The notes: generated by a model not told the origin, from the sequence alone. A DNA stretch of 64,000 nt from Lachnospiraceae bacterium (GCA_021770615.1 JAETQR010000001.1:1-64000); one strand, 5' to 3'; shown: positions 35,466-44,663, counted from the stretch's first letter. Numbers and translations are program-made.

Positions 35466-36293
35466 TTATTCGTCTTTATCCGTATAGATCTTGATCTCTA
35501 CACGCCGGTTCCTCGCACGGCCTTTTTCCGTGTTATTATTCCCAACCGGATCGTACTCGCTGCGCCCTGTCGCCTCGAGAGTCGTCGGATCCATCTTTTT
35601 CTTCGATGTAAAATACTCGAACACCCTGGTCGCCCTGGCTGTGGAAAGCCACATGTTACTTTCAAATTTTCCGTTGGAAATCTTTACATTATCGGTGTGC
35701 CCCTCAATCTTGATATTGTGGTCATCATAACTTTTCAGAATGTCGCCGACCTTGCTCAAAATCTCCATCGCAGAACTCTTGATCTCATCCGAACCGGAAT
35801 CAAACAGAATCGCTCCGTTCAGGGAAATCTGCACATACTGGAACTGTTCATCCACATTGACATTGATCAGATCCTGAATGTCTTCTTTTTCAGCCTTCCC
35901 GGTAACCTCTTCATAGAGCTCCTCCGTCCGCTCTCTCTGTTCCTCTGCCATCTTCTTTTTAAACTTCTCTTCTTCCGTTATCTCCGAACTGTCATCCTGG
36001 CTCTGTGGGTCTTGACCTGTATTTTCAAATTCATTAAAAAACTGCTCCATCGATATCTTCTGGCTGGTGCCACTCGATACAAAAGCGCCTTCGCCTACCG
36101 CGTCCCCACCGCCATCAAAAATATTGATCCTCTCCGAAAAGGAAGTGACGAGCTGCTCATACTTATCCGCATCTACCGTCGACATAGAGAATAAAAGGAC
36201 AAAAAAGCAAAGCAGCAGGTTCATAAGATCGGCAAAGGTATTCATCCAGCCAGCTTCGATCTTCTCTGGTTCTTCTACTTTTTTCCGGGCCAT
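35466..36293 (-). CDS. motB: flagellar stator protein MotB
   Basis: The 275-residue protein has one membrane span (about 20-40) with the proton/sodium-binding Asp22 in FADLMNLLLCFF, a plug-like and linker region with many charged residues, and a C-terminal OmpA-like peptidoglycan-binding domain (about 145-265) with IEGHTDNV. It anchors the stator to the cell wall. Its start codon overlaps the motA stop by one base. Confidence 0.95.
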   Translation of the reverse strand: MARKKVEEPEKIEAGWMNTFADLMNLLLCFFVLLFSMSTVDADKYEQLVTSFSERINIFDGGGDAVGEGAFVSSGTSQKISMEQFFNEFENTGQDPQSQDDSSEITEEEKFKKKMAEEQRERTEELYEEVTGKAEKEDIQDLINVNVDEQFQYVQISLNGAILFDSGSDEIKSSAMEILSKVGDILKSYDDHNIKIEGHTDNVKISNGKFESNMWLSTARATRVFEYFTSKKKMDPTTLEATGRSEYDPVGNNNTEKGRARNRRVEIKIYTDKDE

Positions 36294-37102
36294 TATCCTT
36301 CACCACCTTGGTCAGCACCACCATTGTTCAAAACTTCATCCCTTACTTTCGGTGCCAGGAATGATTTCAGTTTTTCTTCGATCACACGCGGGTTTTCTCC
36401 TGCCTGGATCGAAAGGATCCCTTCGCATATTACTTCTTTTGTCATGATCTCACTTGCATTGATCGCACGAAGCTTCGTGGCCACCGGAATCGAGATCCAG
36501 TTTGCAAGAAGAGAACCGTATAATGTCGTGATGAGCGCTACTGCCATGTTTGGACCGATCGTACTCGGATCATCCAAAAGCTTCAGCATGTTGATCAGAC
36601 CGATCAGGGTACCGATCATACCCCAGGCAGGACCCATCGCTGCCAGACCATCCCAAAAACCGATGATCTTATTGTGACGCCTCTCAATACAGCTCAGATC
36701 TGTCTCAAGGATACTTGTAACCAGTTCCTGATCCGTACCGTCGACGATGAGCATGATCCCTTTTTTCAAAAATTCATCGTCGATATCCGAAGCAGCCTCC
36801 TCAAGCTGGAGAAGCCCCTCTTTCCTCGCCACATTGGCCAGGTCGATGATCGTATGTATCACTTCTCCCTCGTTACTCTTTGGTACTTTCATTATCAGAG
36901 AAAAAGACTTAACTGAGCTGATAAATCCAGAAAACCCATCTGATGTGATGAGCATACACATGAATGAACCAACGATCGTAATAAGGACTGATTTGTAGTC
37001 CCAGAAATTTCCAAGTGCTGCCACACCCTGATCACCAGATACGATTCCGAACAGAACGGCTGCCGCACATCCTACGATACCTATAATAGATGCTAAATCC
37101 AA
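36293..37102 (-). CDS. motA: flagellar stator protein MotA
   Basis: The 269-residue protein has four membrane spans and the conserved GPAWGMIGTLIGLINML and ALITTLYGSLLANWI stretches of MotA/TolQ/ExbB proteins. With MotB it makes the ion channel that drives rotation. The only credible start is a TTG (37102) with AAGGTGG upstream, giving the usual N-terminus DLASIIGI; a TTG start would limit translation. The flbD gene ends 28 bases upstream. Confidence 0.93.
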   Translation of the reverse strand: MDLASIIGIVGCAAAVLFGIVSGDQGVAALGNFWDYKSVLITIVGSFMCMLITSDGFSGFISSVKSFSLIMKVPKSNEGEVIHTIIDLANVARKEGLLQLEEAASDIDDEFLKKGIMLIVDGTDQELVTSILETDLSCIERRHNKIIGFWDGLAAMGPAWGMIGTLIGLINMLKLLDDPSTIGPNMAVALITTLYGSLLANWISIPVATKLRAINASEIMTKEVICEGILSIQAGENPRVIEEKLKSFLAPKVRDEVLNNGGADQGGEG

Positions 37103-37130
37103 GAAAACACACCACCTTAACTTTTTTTAT

Positions 37131-37319
37131 CTAAATGTTATGGGAAATCTCTTTCCTATATGATTTTACTAGATTTTTTACTTCTTGTCTACTTTCTTTT
37201 ACAATTATTTTTTTCCCTGTCGTCAATGTTATGACCGTATCCGGCGTCTCCTCGATCGTCTCTATGAGATCCGAATTCAGGGTGAACGGCTTCTCGTTCA
37301 TTCTGGTAATATCAATCAC
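37131..37319 (-). CDS. flbD: FlbD family flagellar protein
   Basis: The 62-residue product, IDITRMNEKPFTLNSDLIE with TPDTVITLTTGKKIIVKE, is a small FlbD protein of the type found between flgE and motA in Firmicutes. I set the start at the GTG at 37319, six bases after GGAGG, because the family begins at that strand; a GTG 17 codons upstream adds a tail not seen in relatives. Its role in Firmicutes is poorly known. Confidence 0.85.
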   Translation of the reverse strand: MIDITRMNEKPFTLNSDLIETIEETPDTVITLTTGKKIIVKESRQEVKNLVKSYRKEISHNI

Positions 37320-37406
37320 AAAAGGCCTCCCTTCCTCCGCAGTACTGTAAGAACAGGCAAAAAACTGCACGGTTCCACCAGTATTTTTTATTATAACACA
37401 TTCATG

Positions 37407-37437
37407 AGAAAAGGGAAACCTTTCGTCTCCCTTTTCT
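37407..37437. other. hairpin between flgE and flbD
   Basis: AGAAAAGGGA (37407-37416) and TCCCTTTTCT (37428-37437) form a perfect 10-bp stem with an 11-base loop. In the direction of transcription (minus) no T run follows, so it is not a standard terminator; it could protect or partly stop the upstream transcript. The 180-base flgE-flbD gap is otherwise empty, apart from a TTATAAT just after the hairpin. Confidence 0.5.
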
Positions 37438-37500
37438 TCATAAAATTTTTATTTTTTCTGATCAGTTCAATAATGGCGCCGGTTTAATCCCTGCCCCTGC

Positions 37501-38955
37501 TTATCGTTTCAGGTTGATCAGTTCTTCTAACATCGTGTCAGAAGTCGTGATCGTCCTTGAATTCGCCTGGAATCCACGCTGTGTCGTGATCATGTTCGTA
37601 AACTCTGTCGCAAGGTCTACATCCGACATCTCAAGGGCGCCGATCGAGAAGCTTCCCACCTCTGTGATATCCTGCCCGATCCCGTCAAAATCACCGGAGT
37701 TCAGCGTAGCAGCAAACATACTGTTTCCGACCGCCTCCAGACCGGATGGGTTGGCAAAGGTAGCTACCGCGATCTGTCCGAGAAGTTTATCGTCTCCATT
37801 GTCATATACCGCATAGATCTCACCGTTTGGATTGATCGAGAAACCATTCAGCTTCCCGGCTGCATTTCCGGCATTATGTCCATCCTGATCTCCACGGATC
37901 GGCTGCACACTGCAGGTTCCCTTCGTCGCATACATCGTAAGTGCGGAGAAATCAATATCGACGCCGCCTACCGGGAATGGGTTCTCATCATCCTGACCGG
38001 AAGTCAGCGTAAGATTCAGCATGCCCTCTTCCTCCCCGGTCACACTGACAAAATGTCCGCTCGAACCGTTAAAAGTAAGGAGCGCATTACCCGGATTATC
38101 AAAAACGATCGTCCCATCCGGATCCGCATGATACTCCAAATTCTCTCCGCCAAAGTTGATCGTCGGCTTTGGATTCGCATCTGCATAGACCGGATTTCCG
38201 TTTTCATCCTCCGTCGACTGTTTCAGGATCGACTTGGCATTGGAATCAAGGATATCGGAGATTGTTACTGTGTATTCACTTGTTGTCGTCGCATTGGCAA
38301 GCTTAACGTTCAAAAGCGCCATAAACTTATTTCCAAGGTTGTCATAGAACTCGACATTGATCGGAGCTCCTGTTCCGTCAGCGTCAAACTGCACCTGTTT
38401 ATCCATCTGGTCGATATTACCTTTCAGCGTAACATTTCTCGTCGGGTTTGGAGCCGCATTTTCATTTTCCGGAGAACGCAGCACAAGAGGCTGTACCATA
38501 CCCCTCTGGATATCCCCGTTTTCATCTGCGACCCATCCGAGTACCGTGGCGCCGTTTGTCTCACACATGAGCATTCCGTTTGCATCGATATTGAAACATC
38601 CGGATTTTGTAAAGTAAGTACTTCCACTGCTTCTTACAACGAAGAATGCATCACCGTTTATCATCACGTCCATTCCGCGGTCCGTACGGTTTGTCGCACC
38701 GGTTCCACTCATATTGACTGTGATATTCGCCAGATTGGCACCGAGACCGATCTGAACGGCATTTCTTCCGGCTGCTCCTGTGTTTGCATTCGGCCCGGAC
38801 GCACTCTGCGTCGTCTGGTAGAATACATCTGTGAAGTTCGCAGTACCCGAACGGAAACCTACTGTATTAACGTTTGCAATGTTATTACCTATAACATCCA
38901 TCTTTGTCTGGTGTACTTTCAGACCCGAAACACCAGACCACAATGATCTCATCAT
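37501..38955 (-). CDS. flgE: flagellar hook protein FlgE
   Basis: The 484-residue protein begins MMRSLWSGVSGLKVHQTKMD, with the rod/hook-family N-terminal signature GNNIANVNTVGF, and ends with a C-terminal coiled region ATEFTNMITTQRGFQANSRT. The middle is variable and surface-exposed. It polymerises into the hook after export. The start follows GGAGGG. Its upstream neighbour is the TIGR02530 gene. Confidence 0.93.
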   Translation of the reverse strand: MMRSLWSGVSGLKVHQTKMDVIGNNIANVNTVGFRSGTANFTDVFYQTTQSASGPNANTGAAGRNAVQIGLGANLANITVNMSGTGATNRTDRGMDVMINGDAFFVVRSSGSTYFTKSGCFNIDANGMLMCETNGATVLGWVADENGDIQRGMVQPLVLRSPENENAAPNPTRNVTLKGNIDQMDKQVQFDADGTGAPINVEFYDNLGNKFMALLNVKLANATTTSEYTVTISDILDSNAKSILKQSTEDENGNPVYADANPKPTINFGGENLEYHADPDGTIVFDNPGNALLTFNGSSGHFVSVTGEEEGMLNLTLTSGQDDENPFPVGGVDIDFSALTMYATKGTCSVQPIRGDQDGHNAGNAAGKLNGFSINPNGEIYAVYDNGDDKLLGQIAVATFANPSGLEAVGNSMFAATLNSGDFDGIGQDITEVGSFSIGALEMSDVDLATEFTNMITTQRGFQANSRTITTSDTMLEELINLKR

Positions 38956-39055
38956 AATAATCAACCCTCCATATAAATTTGTTAAGTCTTATCTGGCATT
39001 CAAAGACTTCCATGCTTCCTGTAAAGGGCCAGCATGTAAACTATGTTTCGCGTTT

Positions 39056-39436
39056 TTAGTTAATTATCGCTCCATCGATATTGGTAAAAACTGCATTTGC
39101 TGTATCATTTACAGCTGTCACAATGGTCTTATTCCTGACATTCAGTATAAATGCAAGATTGTCAACCATCACAAGTGATTCTGTCATTCCTTTTTCCATC
39201 GCCTGGTCTGCCGCATCCTCAAGCCTTGCTTTCTGCTCTTCCGAAATGGAAATATTCCTCAGTTCAAGCCTCTTCGCTGCATGTTTGGAAAACCTGACCT
39301 CATCCGCTGTGTCATGAAGCACGCGGTCAAACGATTTCCCAGGATCACCTGTACTTTTTTCCGCCGTCGGATTTGCATTGCTGCTGATCTTGTGGCGCAT
39401 CTCATCGATGGATACAAAGTTTTGATTAATATTCAT
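39056..39436 (-). CDS. TIGR02530 family flagellar protein
   Basis: The 126-residue protein matches the flagellar operon protein family found between flgD and flgE in Firmicutes: FSKHAAKRLELRNISISEEQKARLEDAADQAMEKG and later FILNVRNKTIVTAVND. The charged N-terminal part is probably disordered. Function is unknown; its place suggests a role in hook assembly or export. The last residues are NIDGAIIN. Confidence 0.85.
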   Translation of the reverse strand: MNINQNFVSIDEMRHKISSNANPTAEKSTGDPGKSFDRVLHDTADEVRFSKHAAKRLELRNISISEEQKARLEDAADQAMEKGMTESLVMVDNLAFILNVRNKTIVTAVNDTANAVFTNIDGAIIN

Positions 39437-39459
39437 TTTCTTTGTCCACCTCCTGATCT

Positions 39460-40293
39460 TTACTCGCCATCTACACCTTCTGTTCCACCAGTGTTTTCTC
39501 CATCTCCGGCTCCTTCTGTATTGCCGGTATCTTCCGTACTCCCGGTGTCGCCGGTTCCGATGCCGCTGTCAACTACCTTTATGACTACTTTGTCTTTGAT
39601 CACGGTGTTATATGGATCGTCAAAATACAAACCAACCTCATATTCACCTACAGGGAGATTTTCAAACGCTCCCGGCCATATGGACAATACACCGTCCTCA
39701 TATGTCAGATAGTCTGAATTTACATAGTCACCGTTTATCACAACTGCTACAGAACTTGCTGCATAGTCTCCTTCGCCGAGATCGATCTTGATATCAACCG
39801 GTTTTTTATTGGACTTATCATATGCCACCTCTGTCTTATCTACCGATGGCAGGAATTCCTGGATCGCATAATAAGAATCCTTTACCGTAACCAGATCGTC
39901 GATCGGATAAAGCTGGCCATTCACAGATAACTGGGCCTTGCCATTCTTCATCGTGATGTAATCAACAACTCCGCTTATCTCGTTCACCTGTCCGTTTGCA
40001 CTCGTTGTATTCAGCACAACAGATTTTCCAACGAGACTGAATGCCTGTGAATTCAGTGTCGTCTCGTTTAAGTTCTGCATCTGCTCTAACGCTGAGAACT
40101 GTGCTAGCTGTGCGATAAAGTCAGTATCTTTTTCCGGCTCTAACGGATCCTGGTTTTTCATCTGGCACACAAGAAGCTGCAAAAACTCTTCTTTTCCCAG
40201 ATCGCCGCCCGCCGTCCTCGTCGTCGACTCGGAACCATTGTTTAACAAAAGATCATCAAGTCCTGTCACAATGCTGTCAATCGCTCTTGCCAT
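39460..40293 (-). CDS. flgD: flagellar hook cap protein FlgD
   Basis: The 277-residue protein has the FlgD N-terminal signature LGKEEFLQLLVCQMKNQDPLEP and the segment AQFSALEQMQNLNET, then a Tudor/FnIII-like region. It ends with about 35 residues of low-complexity Gly, Thr and Glu (like GTGDTGSTEDTGNTEGAGDG), an unusual acidic tail that is probably disordered. It caps the growing hook. Confidence 0.92.
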   Translation of the reverse strand: MARAIDSIVTGLDDLLLNNGSESTTRTAGGDLGKEEFLQLLVCQMKNQDPLEPEKDTDFIAQLAQFSALEQMQNLNETTLNSQAFSLVGKSVVLNTTSANGQVNEISGVVDYITMKNGKAQLSVNGQLYPIDDLVTVKDSYYAIQEFLPSVDKTEVAYDKSNKKPVDIKIDLGEGDYAASSVAVVINGDYVNSDYLTYEDGVLSIWPGAFENLPVGEYEVGLYFDDPYNTVIKDKVVIKVVDSGIGTGDTGSTEDTGNTEGAGDGENTGGTEGVDGE

Positions 40294-40325
40294 TCTGATT
40301 TCTCCTTTCTCTTTATTCTTTTACT

Positions 40326-41693
40326 TTAAGCCGTGTAGTCCACTACACTGTCTCCGGTCTGCACTGCATCTGCGGAATCTGCTGCAGATTCTTCTTCCAC
40401 TTCATCTGCGGCATCAAAACGGAAACGTTTTCCCGGAGCCTTTTTCTGCTGTTGCTGACCAAACTGGTTGTTGTTGGAATCTTCCGGATGTTTAAACCCA
40501 AAATCCGATACATTTACTTCGACGGATTCCACTTTCAGTCCCTGGCTCTCAAGATTTTCTTTCAGTACCGCGATCTGGCTCTCAAGTGCTTCCTTCGCCA
40601 TCTGGTTCTGTACGGTAAGCGTCGCTGTCGCTGTTCCGTTGTTAGATGTCACATTCAGATTAACTCTGCCAAGAGACTCCGGATTTAACTGAAGTTCCAT
40701 ACTCGTCGTCTGGGGAAGGACCCGGACCCTGATATGGTTCACAACCTGCTGCACGATATCTGTCATCGTAACATCCTGGGATACTGTCTCGGTTGTGCGG
40801 ACTGTCTCAAATGACTGTGTCAGACGCTCTACAAATGCATTCAACGGACTTTCCGGCTGATCCTGACGTACATTGTCAGTCCCTGCCTGCCGGCTGTTCT
40901 GATACAGATCGGACAGATCAGACTCCTCTGATGTCTCCACAACGATCGGAATCTCATCCTCTGCACCGGAAGCCGCTGCATTCTGCATCATATCAAGCGC
41001 CGCATCGTCTGTCTTTTGTTCACCGGCTGTCTGCTCCGGCTGGTTTAACATCTGGCCAAGCTTCTCGGCAAAACTCTGTAATAAAACGTTATCGCCCTGC
41101 AAAAAACTTTCCAGATCCATTCCCATCGACTCTTCGAGGATATCCTGGATCCCGGCCATGATGTCTGTCAATTCACCTGACATGATATCCGATGTAAGGA
41201 ATAAATTTGCATCCTCCACACCATGCGCTTCCATGATGAATGCCTTGATGTTTTCCACATTGATGAGAGTCACCTGATTCAAATCTGCCGACAATGAAAA
41301 TGCAAGATCCGCTGCACTGAGACCAAGCTGCTCAAGAATATCCACAATATCCTCTTCGCTCATTCCGAACGTATCTTTCAGAAAAGAAACAATGTCTTCA
41401 CTGATCTCCTCGATATCGGCAGTTTCTGTCCACACATCAGACTTTGGTTTTTCCGCCGTCAGTGAAATCTTATGACGGTTGAACTCATCACTCGAAGAGT
41501 TTATGTTACTCCCCTCTTTGCCAGTCTTTACGTCCTGCTGCTTTCCTGCAAAAGAATTTTGTTTTTTCACCGTTGCCCCGGAAGCAGTTCCGGCCATAAA
41601 ACTGTCAAATGCCGATTCCTTCACTTTCGTCGATTTGCCGGTAGAAAGCGACTGCATCGCAGACACATTTAATGATATACCTTGTGTCTTCAT
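40326..41693 (-). CDS. fliK: flagellar hook-length control protein FliK
   Basis: The 455-residue protein has a long, poorly conserved, low-complexity N-terminal part and the FliK C-terminal domain (about 320-405) with LQLNPESLGRVNLNVTSNNGT, followed by a Gln/Lys- and acidic-rich tail. It measures hook length and triggers the FlhB switch. It starts next to a 19-bp tandem repeat (41724-41818). Confidence 0.85.
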   Translation of the reverse strand: MKTQGISLNVSAMQSLSTGKSTKVKESAFDSFMAGTASGATVKKQNSFAGKQQDVKTGKEGSNINSSSDEFNRHKISLTAEKPKSDVWTETADIEEISEDIVSFLKDTFGMSEEDIVDILEQLGLSAADLAFSLSADLNQVTLINVENIKAFIMEAHGVEDANLFLTSDIMSGELTDIMAGIQDILEESMGMDLESFLQGDNVLLQSFAEKLGQMLNQPEQTAGEQKTDDAALDMMQNAAASGAEDEIPIVVETSEESDLSDLYQNSRQAGTDNVRQDQPESPLNAFVERLTQSFETVRTTETVSQDVTMTDIVQQVVNHIRVRVLPQTTSMELQLNPESLGRVNLNVTSNNGTATATLTVQNQMAKEALESQIAVLKENLESQGLKVESVEVNVSDFGFKHPEDSNNNQFGQQQQKKAPGKRFRFDAADEVEEESAADSADAVQTGDSVVDYTA

Positions 41694-41723
41694 TCTCTCT
41701 CCTTTCCAGACTGCGATTTATGC

Positions 41724-41818
41724 TGTCTTGACTGCGATAAGCTGTCTTGACTGCGATAAGCTGTCTTGACTGCGATAAGCTGTCTTGACTGCGATAAGCT
41801 GTCTTGACTGCATTTTAT
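41724..41818. repeat. 19-bp tandem repeat, about five copies
   Basis: The unit TGTCTTGACTGCGATAAGC starts at 41724, 41743, 41762 and 41781 with exact copies, and a fifth unit starts at 41800 and diverges after TGTCTTGACTGC. A diverged partial unit precedes them. It lies in the 296-base gap between motE-like (end 41990) and fliK (start 41693), the largest gap in the flagellar locus. The rest of that gap (41819-41989) has no gene or motif that I recognise. Confidence 0.9.
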
Positions 41819-41989
41819 GCGGTCTTATTTTTATATTTCACACCATTCCCGGACAGACCGGAAACGGGAGTGAGCGCATTCTCATATCATATATATCGTC
41901 CGGCTTCCGCATAAAATTAACTTCCTCCGGACAGACTTCCCACTCCAAAAAATCTTTTCTCACAGAAAACATCTTTGGCCGCAGCACTC

Positions 41990-42733
41990 TTATTTTGCTG
42001 TCATTTTCGTCGTGATCTGTGCCGCTGTCTCCGGCTCCATCTTCTCAAGGATGGCTGCACTCTTCGACTCCGTCATACTGTCAAGGATCGAAGCCACCAG
42101 ATCAAGATCTCCTGACATCGTCTGGAGCACAGCTGCCGCCTGCTCCGGATCCATCTTGGAATAGGTCGTCGCCTGCTTGGTGATCTTCGCATTATATTGC
42201 TGGTCTTTCACTACCTGCTTATAAATCTCTGCCGCATTATCCGGATCGATTCCCTCATAATACTTCTGATATTCAGAAATATCCGGCGCCTTATCGTTAT
42301 ATACGACATTCTCATCAAAATCTTTGACCCGTTGCTCAAATTCCCGCTGCTGTTCTTCAAACTTCTTAAGACGTTCGACCTCGGCCTTCAGCTCATTCAC
42401 TTCATCCGTACTTGCCGTATTCGTAGTCTTCAATCCCTCAAGCTCCTTTTCCAGTTCCCGGATCCTGGCATTCGCCTCATCAATATTTGTATATCCTTCC
42501 GGCTTCGTACTTTCTGTCTCCGGCAGGATACGGTTTATCACAGGCACATCCTTTAATACCGGAGCGAGCACCTCGCTTCCGAAATTACCAACGTCAAATT
42601 TGATCAAAACACCAAATATCGCAAGCCATATGACCACGATGATAAACACGATCAAAAATGTAAGCAGCTTGCTGCCTGCGCTCTCCTCCTGTGCATATTC
42701 CTTTTTTTCATCTTTTTTCTTTTTTCCAGCCAT
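41990..42733 (-). CDS. MotE-like (YlxF) MgtE_N-domain protein
   Basis: The 247-residue protein has a Lys-rich N-terminus, one membrane span (about 24-46), a coiled coil (about 85-140), and a C-terminal MgtE intracellular-like domain with KMDPEQAAAVLQTM and ILEKMEPETAAQI. Such proteins sit between fliJ and fliK in Firmicutes flagellar operons and resemble the MotE chaperone of MotC. The MgtE-like part does not make it a magnesium channel because no channel domain is present. Confidence 0.82.
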   Translation of the reverse strand: MAGKKKKDEKKEYAQEESAGSKLLTFLIVFIIVVIWLAIFGVLIKFDVGNFGSEVLAPVLKDVPVINRILPETESTKPEGYTNIDEANARIRELEKELEGLKTTNTASTDEVNELKAEVERLKKFEEQQREFEQRVKDFDENVVYNDKAPDISEYQKYYEGIDPDNAAEIYKQVVKDQQYNAKITKQATTYSKMDPEQAAAVLQTMSGDLDLVASILDSMTESKSAAILEKMEPETAAQITTKMTAK

Positions 42734-42756
42734 GTCGTCCCTAAATCCTTTCAGTC

Positions 42757-43209
42757 CTATGCATTTTTCACTTTTGCACCATATTTATAACTCATCAGCT
42801 CATCGACTTCTTTTTGCTCTTTGCGTCCTTCTTCCTTCATAAACTCTTCAAAGGCCTTTTCCCTGAGCTTTTCAAAAATCTTTCTTTCTTTCATCGCCTC
42901 TGTCAGTTTTTCACGGGCGACCTCTACTTCCTTTTCACACCGTTTTACGACAAGAAACTGCTGCATGACATATGTCTTTATGATCTCTACGGCGTCTTCC
43001 TTCCTGCGGATCTCCTTCACAGAAAGCACCTCATGGAGAACGTCCCTTAATTTCTGTTTCGCATCCTCTAACCTCTCCGTAAGCCGGTCGAGTTTTTCCT
43101 GCTCACGCAAAAGCCTGGCGTTGGCCTGGCCATATTCATTCTTCGCCTGCTCCTCCAGTTTTTCTTTCATATTCAGTATATTTTCCATCGGAAACCGAAA
43201 ACGTGCCAC
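42757..43209 (-). CDS. fliJ: flagellar export protein FliJ
   Basis: The 150-residue protein is almost all alpha-helical with charged heptads, starts MARFRFPMENILNMKEKLEEQAK as FliJ does (F-pattern near the N-terminus), and lies directly after fliI (adjacent, no gap). FliJ is the coiled-coil stalk of the export ATPase. The identity rests on length, composition and position rather than on a strict motif. Confidence 0.88.
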   Translation of the reverse strand: MARFRFPMENILNMKEKLEEQAKNEYGQANARLLREQEKLDRLTERLEDAKQKLRDVLHEVLSVKEIRRKEDAVEIIKTYVMQQFLVVKRCEKEVEVAREKLTEAMKERKIFEKLREKAFEEFMKEEGRKEQKEVDELMSYKYGAKVKNA

Positions 43210-44544
43210 TTATGCTTCACCTTCCTCTTTAAATATATCTGTCATGATGGAAACCGCTTCCTCAAACGTATATTTTTCGTCCGTTGCCTGCATAAGAAAA
43301 TCATTGACCGCATCGATCTTCTCGATCGCAAAATCAATATTTTTATTGGATCCTTCTTTATAGGCACCGATATTGATCAGATCTTCCGCTTCACTATATG
43401 TAGCAAGTACATTTTTCAATATTCCCGAAATACGTTTATGCTCACTGTCAGCGATTGAACTCATAACACGGGAAATACTCTGCAATACATCGATGGCCGG
43501 ATAATGGTTCTTCTGCGCCATCGAACGGGATAATACGATATGTCCGTCCAGAATACCTCTGGCTGTGTCCGTGATCGGTTCGTTAAAATCATCCCCATCC
43601 ACGAGTACGGTATAAAGTCCCGTGATTGAACCCCGGTCTGAGTTCCCGGCACGTTCCAAAAGTTTTGGCATCTCCGCATATACACTCGGCGGATATCCTC
43701 TCGAAACGGGCGGCTCTCCGGAAGCAAGTCCGATCTCTCTTTGCGCCATCGAAAAACGCGTCAGGGAGTCCATCATAAGAAGGACATCTTTTCCCTGATC
43801 CCTGAAATATTCTGCCACCGCAGTAGCAGTCTTCGCTGCTTTATTCCGGATCAGCGCCGGTTTATCGGATGTGGCAACTACTACCACGGAACGCCTCATG
43901 CCCTCTTCGCCCAGATCCCTCTCGATAAATTCCCTTACCTCTCTTCCACGCTCTCCGATAAGGGCGATCACATTGACGTCTGCCTTCGTATTTCTGGCAA
44001 ACATACCCATAAGCGTACTCTTCCCTACACCACTTCCTGCGAAGATCCCGATACGCTGTCCCTTACCGATCGTAAGCAGCCCATCGACTGCTTTGACGCC
44101 CAGCGGAAGCACTTCATCTATGATCTTCCGGCTCAGCGGATCCGGTGGAGACGCCTCTACCGAATAATGATGGCTGTTTTCCGCCAGAGGTAATGTATGC
44201 ATCGGCTCACCGACCCCATCCAGTGTTTTTCCCAGCAATTCGTCACTAGCTGCCACCTGCAGGGGAGCCCCTGTATTCTCTACCCAGCTGCCGAGCCCCA
44301 CACCCTCTACATTATCATAGGGCATGAGGAGCACCCGGTCATCACGGAATCCAACAACCTCTGCTTTTACAGCTCCTGCCGCCGAATTCGACCGGATGAT
44401 GCACAGATCATTTAACTTCGCTTCCGGGCCGATGGACTCGATCGTAAGTCCGACTACTTTCGTCACTTTGCCGAGATTGCGGATCAGGCTTCTCTCAAGC
44501 AACGCATCATACCTGTCAAAATTTATGATCGCTGAAGGATCCAT
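43210..44544 (-). CDS. fliI: flagellar export ATPase FliI
   Basis: The 444-residue protein is an F1-beta-like ATPase with Walker A AGSGVGKST (169-177), ERGREVREFIE, Walker B LLMMDSLTR and the SRGYPPS loop. It unfolds and passes export substrates into the gate. I start at 44544, behind GGAGGAAAATT. Three hairpins fill the space up to fliH, and the nearest one abuts this ribosome binding site, so translation of fliI may be controlled there. Confidence 0.96.
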   Translation of the reverse strand: MDPSAIINFDRYDALLERSLIRNLGKVTKVVGLTIESIGPEAKLNDLCIIRSNSAAGAVKAEVVGFRDDRVLLMPYDNVEGVGLGSWVENTGAPLQVAASDELLGKTLDGVGEPMHTLPLAENSHHYSVEASPPDPLSRKIIDEVLPLGVKAVDGLLTIGKGQRIGIFAGSGVGKSTLMGMFARNTKADVNVIALIGERGREVREFIERDLGEEGMRRSVVVVATSDKPALIRNKAAKTATAVAEYFRDQGKDVLLMMDSLTRFSMAQREIGLASGEPPVSRGYPPSVYAEMPKLLERAGNSDRGSITGLYTVLVDGDDFNEPITDTARGILDGHIVLSRSMAQKNHYPAIDVLQSISRVMSSIADSEHKRISGILKNVLATYSEAEDLINIGAYKEGSNKNIDFAIEKIDAVNDFLMQATDEKYTFEEAVSIMTDIFKEEGEA

Positions 44545-44558
44545 AATTTTCCTCCATT

Positions 44559-44577
44559 CGCACACGCTTTTTGTGCA
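44559..44577 (-). promoter_or_regulatory. mini-hairpin next to the fliI ribosome binding site
   Basis: On the minus strand TGCACA-AAAAGCG-TGTGCG makes a short stem with a 7-base loop, directly followed by AATGGAGG and the fliI start. The same design stands in front of uxuB (59758-59776) and nrdR (55870-55886). Confidence 0.55.
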
Positions 44578-44581
44578 TAGA

Positions 44582-44609
44582 GAAGTTTGTGCGTATGCTC
44601 ACAAACTTC
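44582..44609 (-). promoter_or_regulatory. hairpin between fliH and fliI
   Basis: GAAGTTTGTG (44582-44591) pairs with CACAAACTTC (44600-44609), a perfect 10-bp stem with an 8-base loop. It lies just upstream of the mini-hairpin and downstream of a longer one. Confidence 0.6.
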
Positions 44610-44610
44610 C

Positions 44611-44636
44611 AGAGTGAAAAATTTATTTTTCACTCT
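44611..44636 (-). promoter_or_regulatory. 12-bp hairpin between fliH and fliI
   Basis: AGAGTGAAAAAT (44611-44622) and ATTTTTCACTCT (44625-44636) form a perfect 12-bp stem with a 2-base centre. It starts about 30 bases after the fliH stop. No T run follows on the minus strand, so it may be an RNA processing or stabilising site rather than a terminator. Confidence 0.6.
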
Positions 44637-44663
44637 TCCTCCCTTTCAAAAACTTCTAAAATT

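Noticed and set aside
37407..37437. Terminator between flgE and flbD
   Set aside because: A T-rich stretch follows the stem only on the plus strand, where no gene is present; on the minus strand it lacks a T run.
37876..38946. A 356-codon open frame on the plus strand
   Set aside because: It lies wholly inside flgE on the opposite strand, has a composition of Arg/Ile/Cys-rich shadow frames and no ribosome binding site or family motif.
41724..41818. The 19-bp repeats as a CRISPR array
   Set aside because: Units follow each other without spacers and are shorter than CRISPR repeats; no cas genes are present.
41990..42733. Magnesium transporter MgtE because of the C-terminal similarity
   Set aside because: Only the small N-type MgtE domain is present, with one membrane span, in the standard flagellar position; there is no channel domain.
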